The notes under the pieces were generated by a model. It did no database searches, was not told the origin of the DNA, and saw nothing but the letters and a program-made list of their open reading frames with translations. Below, piece after piece: positions 15,591 through 22,961 of a DNA stretch of 35,187 nt. The stretch covers positions 1-35,187 of the forward strand of contig NZ_AEDV01000011.1 in NCBI RefSeq assembly GCF_000148545.1. Reading direction: 5' to 3'. This stretch comes from Streptococcus mitis SK597. GTDB lineage: Bacteria; Bacillota; Bacilli; Lactobacillales; Streptococcaceae. Each line of letters opens with the position of its first letter. The stretch's first letter is position 1. Position numbers and translations under genes: made by a program.

Positions 15591-15642
15591 AAACCAGGTC
15601 TTAAGAAAGCTCGTAAAGCATCACAATTTAGTAAACGTTAAT
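15591..15642 (+). repeat. attR: second rpsI 3' end
   Basis: 38 bp identical to the rpsI end, then TTTAGTAAACGTTAA; it would encode [16 protein letters not shown]-stop. The synonymous Ser and Phe codons show it comes from a different rpsI allele. It is probably the chromosome's displaced original gene end. Confidence 0.9.
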
Positions 15643-15665
15643 TCGAAAGAATTACTATACTTACA

Positions 15666-15693
15666 AAGAGCACCTTTCGGGGTGTTCTTTTTT
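15666..15693 (+). terminator. Displaced rpsI terminator
   Basis: AAGAGCACC (15666-15674) pairs with GGTGTTCTT (15681-15689), followed by a T run. It follows the second rpsI end by 23 bp but has no gene to serve now. Confidence 0.88.
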
Positions 15694-15782
15694 GTAATTT
15701 CTTACTAAATTGGTGCAATTGACACAGTTGTTGCGACTTTAGTCGCTTACAAATGTGGCTGCAACCTGACGAAGTCAGTTGC
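15694..15782. other. Short non-coding stretch with hairpins
   Basis: GCGAC-TTTA-GTCGC and CTGAC-GAA-GTCAG are small palindromes resembling boxB-type fragments. No gene is present. Confidence 0.5.
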
Positions 15783-15827
15783 CTCAAAACGTTAATCAAT
15801 CCGATTATATCAATGTTTCAAAGCACT
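15783..15827 (+). repeat. Third rpsI tail copy
   Basis: 45 bp matching 5159-5203 with two differences, covering the last rpsI codons, stop and the first arm of the terminator, followed directly by an integrase remnant. It marks the left end of an older, related insertion. Confidence 0.88.
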
Positions 15828-15839
15828 CAAAAGTTTACC

Positions 15840-16213
15840 TTATTGTTTTAGAGACTTTAAAGCAAATTCACCAACTGCCATAGGAACTACATTAGAAGTA
15901 TTGACATAAATTTGAGTTGTACCTGTATCGCTGTGTGTTAGTGCTTCAGAAATAGCTTCTAAGCTCATTCCTGCTTTTTTAGCAAGTGTCGCTCCTGTAT
16001 GTCGTAATTTATGCGGTGTAGCGTGTGCTAGTTCTTTATGTCGCTTTCTAATACTTTTCATTTTATTGTTCAGATAGTCAGCATGTAAAGGCTTGTTGAT
16101 GTTTCCTTTTGTGTCGATATATGTAAAAACAAATTGTTCTGGATTACTGATGATGCCAAACTTTGCTAGTCCATATTTTTGTTGCTCTTTCCAAGAGGTA
16201 GGGAGTTGAAGTA
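15840..16213 (-). pseudogene. Integrase C-terminal remnant
   Basis: The minus strand encodes about 124 residues of a tyrosine recombinase, ending ATPHKLRHTGATLAKKAGMSLEAISEALTHSDTGTTQIYVNTSN...LKSLKQ. H and R of the HxxR motif, the later histidine and the catalytic tyrosine are present. Upstream (LQLPTSWKEQQKYGLAKFG...NKPLHADYLNNKMKSIRKRH) the frame stays open until it is cut by the BOX element at 16213. The N-terminal domains and the first catalytic arginine are lost, so it cannot work. It is related to, but distinct from, the intact integrase at 5304-6458, and it lies beside an rpsI tail copy just as that gene does. Confidence 0.92.
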
Positions 16214-16319
16214 ATACTCAATGAAAATCAAAAAGCAAACTAGGAATCTAGCCGCAAGCTGTACTTGAGTACGGTAAGGCGACGCTGACGTGGTTTGAAT
16301 TTGATTTTCGAAGAGTATA
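16213..16319 (-). repeat. BOX element (boxA-boxC, inverted)
   Basis: On the plus strand it begins TACTCAATGAAAATCAAAAA (boxC reversed) and contains GTAAGGCGACGCTGACGTGG, the reverse of the boxA core, ending TTCGAAGAGTATA. No boxB is present. It truncates the integrase remnant. Confidence 0.87.
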
Positions 16320-16394
16320 GGTCATTAGAAATAGAGAAAAATAGGATAGCAAAAGCTCTATTTCAGGAGAAAATGAAGCAAATATTTCCATAAT

Positions 16395-16440
16395 AAAACG
16401 CATACTATCAAGTTTTTTCATACCTGATAGTATGCGTTTT
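16395..16440. terminator. Perfect 16-bp hairpin
   Basis: AAAACGCATACTATCA (16395-16410) pairs exactly with TGATAGTATGCGTTTT (16425-16440), with a 14-nt loop and a T run. A diverged version is at 25054-25099, so it may be a dispersed repeat as well as a terminator. Confidence 0.75.
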
Positions 16441-16679
16441 TAGGATTTTAAATCCTGATTGCTTGGTCTCTTTTTCATTATAGTTCCGTTTGATTTATAG
16501 TTTCATTAATTATATGGAGATTCACCATTTTGAGTAATAATAGTACTTCCAGAAGTTATAGATTCCATTTTATCCTATTAGATGGTGTGTTCTAAATTCC
16601 TTATATCTTGTTAGGATTTGGGGAGAATCATTGATAACAGACTGTTGCAAATCTAGTTAGCTGCATGATTTATATTTAT
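16441..16679. other. Non-coding stretch
   Basis: No supported gene. The only open frame is a 20-codon one on the minus strand (16506-16568), which I do not accept as a gene. Confidence 0.5.
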
Positions 16680-17888
16680 CTACTTTTCTAGTAACCAATC
16701 TATAATGTTTTTCTTCTCAATACCATTGTAATTTGCTGTTGGCTGAATCGTATCCATTGTTAATAGATATTTTGGGAATTGATCTTTAATGGCTTCTAGT
16801 GGTCTAAGTTCTCTTTCTAGTGTTTCTGGAGCAAGTGTTGTTTCACTGACTTGATAATAAGCGTAGTGACCAAGATCAGTTACAACAACAAAATCAACCT
16901 CATATTTATCTAAATTACCAACATATACTTGTGAATATCTACGTCTCAATTCCAAATATACAATATTTTCCAAGATATGCCCAATGTTTTCTTTGTGGTC
17001 TGGTAATAAGAGATGTCGTAAACCTAAATCAACGGGATAATATTTTTCTAAGCGTTGCAATAATGCTCGACCTTTTACATCAAAACGTGGAACGGAATAA
17101 AAAAGTAAACTATCTGTCAAAGTTGTCAAATAATTTTCTAAAGTATTATGGGATATTGAAACGTTTTGGCTTACTAGGGTATTGCGCATCTTATTTGTTG
17201 ATATTAAGCTACCTGTACTACTGAGAAGGGTTCGGACAATGCGCTCAATAATAGTAGGATTTGGATTTCCCAATCTAGTGACAATATCGTTTAACAGTAT
17301 GGAGTTATATATTCCTCTGAGATAGTCAATTTTTTCAGCGTAAGATGATGTTTGCAATAAGTAAGGGAAAGCACTAAAGAGATAATTGTTAAAAATTTCT
17401 GTTGTATTCAGATTCTCTGTGAGAGATTGATCTGATAGATATTCTTCAAATGACAAAGGAAGAACCTCTATCTCAACATACCGACCAGTCAAGTTTGTAG
17501 CTAATTGGCTACTCATAAAGTAGGCATTTGATCCAGTCAAATAGAGGTCAACATTTGGCAAGATGAATAGACTATCTGCTACTAGTTCAAATTTTTCAAC
17601 ATGTTGAATTTCATCTAAAAAGATATAGTATGTTTTCTCTCCAACTAACTGCCCTTTTATATAAGTGAATAGTGTTTGAAAATGTCGCAGGTCATAATAA
17701 CTTAGATCCTCAAAATTGATGGATATAATCTGATCCTCGTCTACCCCAGTTGCTAGTAACTCCTCTTTATAGAGTTGAAAAAGCACAGATTTACCAGCTC
17801 GTCTAACTCCGCTCACAACTTTGATGATTTGGCGGTCACGATGTCTTCTTAGAAAGTCTAAATAATGTGGTCTTTTAATATAGTTCAT
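16680..17888 (-). CDS. AAA-family ATPase with DUF4143 domain
   Basis: A 402-residue protein with Walker A GVRRAGKS (residues 27-34), Walker B YYIFLDE (87-93) and the polar TGSN sensor segment, followed by a C-terminal nuclease-like DUF4143 region (YPVDLGLRHLLL...LENIVYLELRRRY...EVDFVV). Proteins of this AAA_14/DUF4143 build are widespread in bacteria and archaea and are often near mobile DNA; their role is not settled. GAGGT precedes ATG 17888, which is preferred over a longer frame from 17918. TTGAAA-17-TATACT on the minus strand is its promoter. It lies intact among decayed insertions and so may be kept by selection or be recent. Confidence 0.92.
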   Translation of the reverse strand: MNYIKRPHYLDFLRRHRDRQIIKVVSGVRRAGKSVLFQLYKEELLATGVDEDQIISINFEDLSYYDLRHFQTLFTYIKGQLVGEKTYYIFLDEIQHVEKFELVADSLFILPNVDLYLTGSNAYFMSSQLATNLTGRYVEIEVLPLSFEEYLSDQSLTENLNTTEIFNNYLFSAFPYLLQTSSYAEKIDYLRGIYNSILLNDIVTRLGNPNPTIIERIVRTLLSSTGSLISTNKMRNTLVSQNVSISHNTLENYLTTLTDSLLFYSVPRFDVKGRALLQRLEKYYPVDLGLRHLLLPDHKENIGHILENIVYLELRRRYSQVYVGNLDKYEVDFVVVTDLGHYAYYQVSETTLAPETLERELRPLEAIKDQFPKYLLTMDTIQPTANYNGIEKKNIIDWLLEK

Positions 17889-17906
17889 AATAGATACCTC
17901 AAAGAT

Positions 17907-17935
17907 AGTATAATACAAACAGTAATTATTTTCAA
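17907..17935 (-). promoter_or_regulatory. Promoter of the AAA ATPase gene
   Basis: On the minus strand TTGAAA (17935-17930), 17 bp, TATACT (17912-17907). Upstream, AAATAT(T/C)TAGAAATAA occurs twice 40 bp apart (17934-17949, 17974-17989), a possible regulator site. Confidence 0.7.
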
Positions 17936-17990
17936 ATATTTAGAAATAAATTAGAATTTATTTTGTTATTTTTAAATATCTAGAAATAAT

Positions 17991-18109
17991 ATCTTCAGAA
18001 TAGAAAATGACGATAATAAAATCATTTGAACTGACATGAAGTAGCTGTGCGTTTGTTGTTAAACTATTACATCAACTTTGTGATACAGTAGTTCGTATTT
18101 TTCGCCTAC
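17991..18109 (+). repeat. Diverged repeat D2 (partner D1 at 15344-15448)
   Basis: Same order of shared words as D1 but with an insertion of about 14 bp. It lies next to another integrase fragment, as would be expected if D1 and D2 mark element ends. Confidence 0.7.
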
Positions 18110-18121
18110 TTTTTATGATTA

Positions 18122-18175
18122 TGATAAGTGAACCACCAACAGCCATTGGATATAAATTAGAAATGATTATGTTCT
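18122..18175 (-). pseudogene. Second integrase C-terminal remnant
   Basis: The minus strand reads IIISNLYPMAVGGSL, aligning with TSNVVPMAVGEFAL of the remnant at 15840-16213. Only about 18 codons survive. It indicates a further, older insertion. Confidence 0.65.
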
Positions 18176-18330
18176 CATTTCGGGGAAATGCCCCTGGAGG
18201 TTAGTTCTATCAGCCAAATCAAGATTATAATTATCCTTAATAAAACTCTAAGGCTTTTATTCCATCCTTTGGCAATTTGGGCTTCTAGCCTCGGTGCAAA
18301 CCACCCGTTAGATGGGTGTTATGATTTAAA
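18176..18330. other. Possible IS200/IS605-type end
   Basis: GGGG-AAATG-CCCC near 18185-18197 and CACCC-GTTAGAT-GGGTG near 18304-18320 are short hairpins, the second preceded by CCTCGGTGCAAAC. Such subterminal hairpins and wording resemble right ends of IS200/IS605 elements. No transposase or TnpB frame is present. Confidence 0.35.
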
Positions 18331-18522
18331 AATGTCCTAAATTTTTTTGATTGACTAAAATTATTTTATAAAATAGTTTGTTAGACAGTTTTATCTTGAA
18401 TACTAATAATCAAATGAAAGAAAAAGATAACAGATACATAAATTCCTTATGTCGGGAAACTTCTCACTAATTTGCTACTTATCCCAACTTTTCAATACAT
18501 CTCCCGAAATGCTTATAACATC
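18331..18522. other. Non-coding AT-rich stretch upstream of the PTS operon
   Basis: No gene or clear signal is seen before the promoter at 18523. Confidence 0.5.
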
Positions 18523-18551
18523 TTGTGTTAAGCGTTTTCGTGTTTTATAAT
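18523..18551 (+). promoter_or_regulatory. PTS operon promoter with cre-like site
   Basis: TTGTGT (18523-18528), 17 bp, TATAAT (18546-18551). The spacer contains TTAAGCGTTTTC (within 18528-18540), which fits the core of the CcpA-binding cre consensus but has mismatches at the edges. A site placed within the promoter would repress when glucose is present. Confidence 0.7.
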
Positions 18552-18582
18552 TCTATCATAACTTAAAAAAAGGAGAAGCTAT

Positions 18583-19059
18583 ATGTCAGTAGTATTAGCG
18601 AGAATTGATCAACGCATGATTCATGGTATTGTGGTAACACAATGGGCGGGGGCTACAAAGGCCAAAAGGTTGATGGTAGTAGATAATGAAGTAAGTAAGG
18701 ACGAAGTCCAAAAGGCTGCTATGAGGATGAGTAAACCTGCAGGAACTGGAATGTCAATTATTGATACAGATACTGCGATTACAAATTTTGCAGATGGCAA
18801 GTATGATAATCATAATGTTTTACTAATTGTTCGAGAACCTGAAACATTGGTGGCATTAGTTGAAGGTGGAGTAAAGATACCAAAGGTCAACGTTGGAATA
18901 ATGTTTGATGGTGAAGGAAAAAAAACAGTTAAGAAGATGGTCTCTGTCAATGAAAAAGAAGTTGCTGATTTGAAAAGATTAAAAACACTTGGTGTTGATG
19001 TAACATTCCATTTTGTTCCTTCTGATCCAGAGGAAAATTTAGAAAAGTATATTAAATAG
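18583..19059 (+). CDS. PTS mannose-family EIIB component
   Basis: A 158-residue cytoplasmic phosphocarrier that passes phosphate from EIIA to the incoming sugar. The family start VVLARIDQRMIHGIVVTQWA contains the phosphorylated histidine H14. AAAGGAG precedes the start. It is the first gene of an operon IIB-IIC-IID-IIA-hydrolase with spacings of 0-20 bp. Mannose-family systems carry varied sugars (mannose, sorbose, N-acetylgalactosamine, alpha-glucosides), so family membership does not fix the substrate; the linked GH13 enzyme suggests an alpha-glucoside. Confidence 0.95.
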   Translation: MSVVLARIDQRMIHGIVVTQWAGATKAKRLMVVDNEVSKDEVQKAAMRMSKPAGTGMSIIDTDTAITNFADGKYDNHNVLLIVREPETLVALVEGGVKIPKVNVGIMFDGEGKKTVKKMVSVNEKEVADLKRLKTLGVDVTFHFVPSDPEENLEKYIK

Positions 19060-19070
19060 GAGATGATACT

Positions 19071-19871
19071 ATGGAAGTGATTCAAGGTTTACTTATTATT
19101 TTATTGTCGTTTTGGGTAGTACTAGATCAACAAGGATTGGTACTAAGTACTTGGTTTCCTATAATGGTTTCATTATTTGTTGGAATTATTATGGGAGATA
19201 TGAAAACAGCAATGATTATTGGTGGAACATTCCAATTGATGGCATTAGGTGTTGCAAATATTGGTGGTTCATCCGTACCAAACTGGGGTCTTGCAGCATT
19301 AGTAGGTGGTTTTATTGCGATTAAAACAACAAGTAATGTAGAGTCTGCAAAAGCTGTAGCTTTAGCAGTGGGAGTTCCTGTTGGAATGCTTGGTATTCAG
19401 TTGGATGTTTTAGCAAAAATACTTAATACATATGTAACCCACGCAGCTCAGAAGGCAGCTAATGAGAAAAAGTTTGCTAAGATGAATCGAATTTTTTGGA
19501 TTGGACCGGTTATTTTTGGTTTATCAACCGCAATTCCGACAGCTCTTTGTGTCATTTTTGGAGATAAAATTGTAAATGTAATTTTGAATAGTGTACCAGA
19601 ATGGTTCACTAATGGTTTATCTATTGCAGGTAGTATCCTACCTGTTGTCGGAATCGCGATTCTATTACAAGTTATGCCTACTAAAAAATATTTAAGCATG
19701 CTTATTGTTGGCTTTATCTTTGCAGCATATTTGAATTTACCAATTTTAGGAATTTCTCTTGCTGGTTTTGCCATTGCATATTACTATTTTACTATGAATA
19801 AAAATGTATCAACTGTTGTCTCTTCAACAGTTGCCGGAGCTGAAGAATTTGGAGATGACTTTGATGAATGA
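19071..19871 (+). CDS. PTS mannose-family EIIC component
   Basis: A 266-residue integral membrane subunit that forms the sugar channel with EIID. Several membrane segments are visible (residues about 5-45, 50-90, 95-115, 140-165, 180-205, 210-240), including the typical GTFQLMALGVANIGGSSVPNWG region. GGAG precedes the start. It overlaps the EIID gene, suggesting translational coupling. Confidence 0.94.
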   Translation: MEVIQGLLIILLSFWVVLDQQGLVLSTWFPIMVSLFVGIIMGDMKTAMIIGGTFQLMALGVANIGGSSVPNWGLAALVGGFIAIKTTSNVESAKAVALAVGVPVGMLGIQLDVLAKILNTYVTHAAQKAANEKKFAKMNRIFWIGPVIFGLSTAIPTALCVIFGDKIVNVILNSVPEWFTNGLSIAGSILPVVGIAILLQVMPTKKYLSMLIVGFIFAAYLNLPILGISLAGFAIAYYYFTMNKNVSTVVSSTVAGAEEFGDDFDE

Positions 19872-20676
19872 TGTACAACAAAAAATAACAAAAAAAGATA
19901 TTCGTAATGCCGCGTTCAGATATATGTTTATGGCATGTAACACTTTTAATTATGAGAATCAACAGGGACCAGCAGTTGTTTATGGATTAAATAAAGTTTT
20001 AAGAAAAATCTATCCAAATGATGATGAATATGTTGCATCATTGAATAATCATTTTAAGTATTTTAATACTACTACTTGGATGGCTAATATCTTATTAGGT
20101 GCAAGTATAGCAATGGAAGAAAAAGATGGTGTTGAATCTTTAGATACGGTACAAAATTTTAAAACTGGTATGATGGGACCACTTGCTGGTGTAGGTGATA
20201 CCTTAATTTGGGTATTATATCCAACAATCATGGGCTCAATTGCAGCATATATGGGATTAGAAGGGAATCCAATTGGTGCAATAATTTGGTTAGTTTTGAA
20301 TGTTTTCTTCCTATTTTTCCGATTTAAATTATTTGATATCGGATATGATTCTGGTTTGAAGTTGATAACCGGATTAGGTGAAAAATTAAATATTTTTACT
20401 GAATCTGCTTCAATCATGGGTTTAACGGTTGTTGGAGCTTTAATCCCATCTGTAGTTAAAATGAAGATTTCGACAGTATTTACTACAGGAGATGTTAAAC
20501 TAGTAATTCAAGACGATATTCTTGATAAAATCATGCCAGCGCTATTACCTGCAGTGATGACTTATTTAGTTTACAAATTGTTAGCGAATAAGAAGTTATC
20601 CGTAATTCAAATTATTTTTGGAATTATTATTCTATCTTTAATTCTGTCTTACTTTGGCATTTTATCAGTTAATTAA
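19864..20676 (+). CDS. PTS mannose-family EIID component
   Basis: A 270-residue membrane partner of EIIC. It shows the EIID pattern ITKKDIRNAAFRYMF...NYENQQGPAVVYGL, then GVGDTLIWVLYPTIMGSIAAYMGL and C-terminal membrane segments. The frame is open further upstream (19804), but ATG 19864, with GGAG 9 bp before it and an 8-bp overlap with EIIC, gives the family's normal length; 19855 is an alternative. Confidence 0.93.
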   Translation: MNDVQQKITKKDIRNAAFRYMFMACNTFNYENQQGPAVVYGLNKVLRKIYPNDDEYVASLNNHFKYFNTTTWMANILLGASIAMEEKDGVESLDTVQNFKTGMMGPLAGVGDTLIWVLYPTIMGSIAAYMGLEGNPIGAIIWLVLNVFFLFFRFKLFDIGYDSGLKLITGLGEKLNIFTESASIMGLTVVGALIPSVVKMKISTVFTTGDVKLVIQDDILDKIMPALLPAVMTYLVYKLLANKKLSVIQIIFGIIILSLILSYFGILSVN

Positions 20677-20687
20677 AAGGAGAAAAT

Positions 20688-21104
20688 ATGACAAAAGTTA
20701 TTATTGCAAGTCATCATCATCTTGCAACTGGGATGAAGGATACTATAGAGTACTTAATCCCATCTATTGGAAAAATTGATGTAATTGCAGCCTATATTAA
20801 TAATGAGCCAATTGAAGACGAAATTTCAAAACTTTTAGAAAGTTATCCCGTTGACGAAAAAGTTCTGATTTTTACAGATTTGCTTGGTGGATCGGTGAAC
20901 CAAACTTTTATTAGGTATATGAGCAAAAGAAATTTGCTTCTTGTAACAGGGATGAATTTACCAATTATTATGACGCTTTTGTTATCTATTGAAAGCGAAG
21001 ATTTATCTGAAGATTTAATTAGAAAGTCTATTGATGAAGCAAAGAATCAATTACTTTTTGTGAATGATATATATAATCAAGTGACTGATGAGGATGATGA
21101 GTGA
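20688..21104 (+). CDS. PTS mannose-family EIIA component
   Basis: A 138-residue cytoplasmic domain that takes phosphate from HPr. The active-site region is VIIASHHHLATGM, with H9 the likely phosphorylated residue; most relatives have glycine after it, here histidine. LIFTDLLGGSVNQTFI is the second conserved segment. AAGGAG precedes the start. Its stop overlaps the start of the hydrolase gene by one base. Confidence 0.92.
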   Translation: MTKVIIASHHHLATGMKDTIEYLIPSIGKIDVIAAYINNEPIEDEISKLLESYPVDEKVLIFTDLLGGSVNQTFIRYMSKRNLLLVTGMNLPIIMTLLLSIESEDLSEDLIRKSIDEAKNQLLFVNDIYNQVTDEDDE

Positions 21105-22789
21105 TGGCAGATGCTTGGTGGAAAAATAGTGTTGTTTATCAAATTTATCCTCAAAGTTTTAAGGATTCAAATGGAGATGGTGTAGGAGACCTGAATGGAA
21201 TAAAAGAAAAATTACCCTATCTCCATAAGTTAGGAATTGATGTTATTTGGCTTAATCCTATCTATGAATCACCATTGGTGGATAATGGATACGATATCAG
21301 TGATTATGAAAGAATCCTATCAATTTATGGGACAATGGAAGATTTTCAAGAATTATTAGCAGAAGCTCATAAATTAGAAATAAAGATTATTCTTGACTTG
21401 GTTGTGAATCATACCAGTGATAAGCATTCATGGTTTATTGAATCTAGAAAAAATAAAAATAATCCATATTCTGATTACTATATTTGGAAAGATCCTAAGC
21501 CAGATGGTAGCGAACCTAATAATTGGGGTTCCACTTTTGGTGGATCTGCATGGGAGTATGTTCCAGAACGAAATCAATATTATTTACATTGTTTTGCCAA
21601 GGAACAACCAGATTTAAATTGGGAAAATCCAACGGTACGTCAAGAAATTCAAAAAATGATGACCAAATGGTTTGATTTAGGAATTGATGGTTTTAGGATG
21701 GATGTCATTACATTGATAAGTAAAAGGCAGGACTATCCTGACGCACCGGGTGGAGTTCCATACACTAAATCTTATTATGTAGGAGCTTCAAATGGCCCAC
21801 GAGTTCATGAGTTTTTACATGAACTAAATCAGGAAGTTCTAAGCCGATATAATGTAATGACAGTTGGTGAAGCTCCAAATACAAACAGTGATCAAGCTTT
21901 ACAGTATACCCTGCCCGAAAATGAAGAATTGAATATGGTGTTTCATTTTGATCACATGCACTTGGATTATGGTAGATATGGTAAGTTTTCAGATATACGC
22001 TTTAAAGTAAGTGATTTAAAATCAGTTTTAACAGAGTGGCAATTGAAGTTAGAAAAAGGGTGGAATTCACTATACTGGAGTAATCACGATCAACCAAGAG
22101 CTGTCACTCGATTTGGTGATGATGGTGAATTTAGGGTACAGTCAGCAAAGATGTTAGCTACCTTATTGCATATGATGAAGGGAACTCCGTATGTTTTTCA
22201 AGGTGAAGAGTTGGGGATGAAGAATGTTCATTTTGATTCTGTAGAGAATTACAAAGATATCGAGACTAAATATTTTTATGAACTTATGAAGGAAAATGGT
22301 GAATCTTCATCTTATATAAATAATTCAATTTATTTAAAATCTAGAGATAATGCGAGAACACCGTTCCCATGGAATGGAAATAAAGAAGAAGGATATGGTT
22401 TTTCAAGTGGAAACCCTTGGATACAGTATTCTCCAGACAATTCTTCTATAAATGCAGAAGCCTGTCTTGAAGATTCAAACTCAATTTTTTATTATTATCA
22501 AAAATTAATCAGCTTGAGGCGCGATTACCCAATTATAATTCATGGGAAGTATGAATTGATAAACGAAGAAGATAGTGATGTTTTTAGTTATGTACGGGAA
22601 TATAATAAACAAATTTTATTAATTGTGTGTTCATTCTCTAAAAAACCTACTACCTCGCAAGTGCCATCGAAACTGATTGGTCGTCAAGTAAAACATTTAA
22701 TTGGAAATTATGAATCAGAACTTAAACAACTTCCAAAATTTTTTGAATTGAAACCTTTTGAAGCTCAAGTTTTCTTAATAGAACAATAA
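21104..22789 (+). CDS. GH13 alpha-glucosidase (oligo-1,6-glucosidase type)
   Basis: A 561-residue cytoplasmic glycoside hydrolase with no signal peptide. It carries the Ca-binding loop DSNGDGVGD (21-29), NGYDISDY, DLVVNHTSD, the nucleophile D200 in GFRMDVI, acid/base E256 in VGEAPNT and D329 in NHDQPR. Val201, directly after the nucleophile, is the residue that in this subfamily goes with alpha-1,6 specificity (Thr goes with alpha-1,4), so it probably splits isomaltose-like or related alpha-glucosides, perhaps phosphorylated by the PTS. ATG 21104 is preferred to GTG 21101. Trehalose-6-phosphate hydrolase is an alternative. It is last in the operon. Confidence 0.93.
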   Translation: MADAWWKNSVVYQIYPQSFKDSNGDGVGDLNGIKEKLPYLHKLGIDVIWLNPIYESPLVDNGYDISDYERILSIYGTMEDFQELLAEAHKLEIKIILDLVVNHTSDKHSWFIESRKNKNNPYSDYYIWKDPKPDGSEPNNWGSTFGGSAWEYVPERNQYYLHCFAKEQPDLNWENPTVRQEIQKMMTKWFDLGIDGFRMDVITLISKRQDYPDAPGGVPYTKSYYVGASNGPRVHEFLHELNQEVLSRYNVMTVGEAPNTNSDQALQYTLPENEELNMVFHFDHMHLDYGRYGKFSDIRFKVSDLKSVLTEWQLKLEKGWNSLYWSNHDQPRAVTRFGDDGEFRVQSAKMLATLLHMMKGTPYVFQGEELGMKNVHFDSVENYKDIETKYFYELMKENGESSSYINNSIYLKSRDNARTPFPWNGNKEEGYGFSSGNPWIQYSPDNSSINAEACLEDSNSIFYYYQKLISLRRDYPIIIHGKYELINEEDSDVFSYVREYNKQILLIVCSFSKKPTTSQVPSKLIGRQVKHLIGNYESELKQLPKFFELKPFEAQVFLIEQ

Positions 22790-22822
22790 GGTTGCTTTTG
22801 TAAAACGATGAATAGAATCTAT

Positions 22823-22851
22823 TTGACAGTTGTAGTGAGAGTTAATAGTAT
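22823..22851 (+). promoter_or_regulatory. Promoter for the candidate small RNA
   Basis: TTGACA (22823-22828), 17 bp, TAGTAT (22846-22851): a good consensus match in an intergenic region, with no gene start within 300 bp. Confidence 0.7.
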
Positions 22852-22857
22852 TAAGAT

Positions 22858-22961
22858 TAGATACTAGATTAAACCCTAATTTTAATAGGGAATTTATAGA
22901 ATCTATTCACGAGGAACGTATGATATCAAATTTTTCTAAACTTGATATTGTGCGTTTTTTT
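22858..22961 (+). ncRNA. Candidate small RNA between the hydrolase and RpiR genes
   Basis: Transcription from the promoter at 22823 would start near 22858 and stop at the terminator near 22961, giving about 100 nt. It would fold AAACCCTA-ATTTT-AATAGGG-type and end in the terminator hairpin. It could also be a leader attenuator for the RpiR gene. Nothing in the sequence proves expression. Confidence 0.45.
22922..22961 (+). terminator. Terminator before the RpiR gene
   Basis: ATATCAA (22923-22929) pairs with TTGATAT (22942-22948), with an inner AAA/TTT pairing, then GCG and seven T residues. Confidence 0.75.

Larger units (their letters stand above)
5121..15642. mobile_element. Integrative element in rpsI, Cd/Hg resistance cargo, relaxase-less
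   Basis: The left boundary lies in the 3' end of rpsI and the right boundary in a second copy of the same 38 bp (15591-15628). Next to the left end is a tyrosine integrase gene pointing at rpsI, then a repressor, an HTH protein, a replication-organizer-like gene, two MobC-like genes and cargo. Paired GATAACC repeats lie just inside both ends. No relaxase, coupling protein or type IV secretion gene is present. It is best described as a small mobilizable or phage-satellite-like island of about 10.5 kb that carries a younger mercury transposon. Confidence 0.88.

Noticed and set aside
16506-16568. 20-codon frame on the minus strand (MESITSGSTIITQNGESPYN) with AGGA nearby
   Set aside because: Too short, no leader-peptide features, no transporter or regulator beside it; it sits among decayed sequence.
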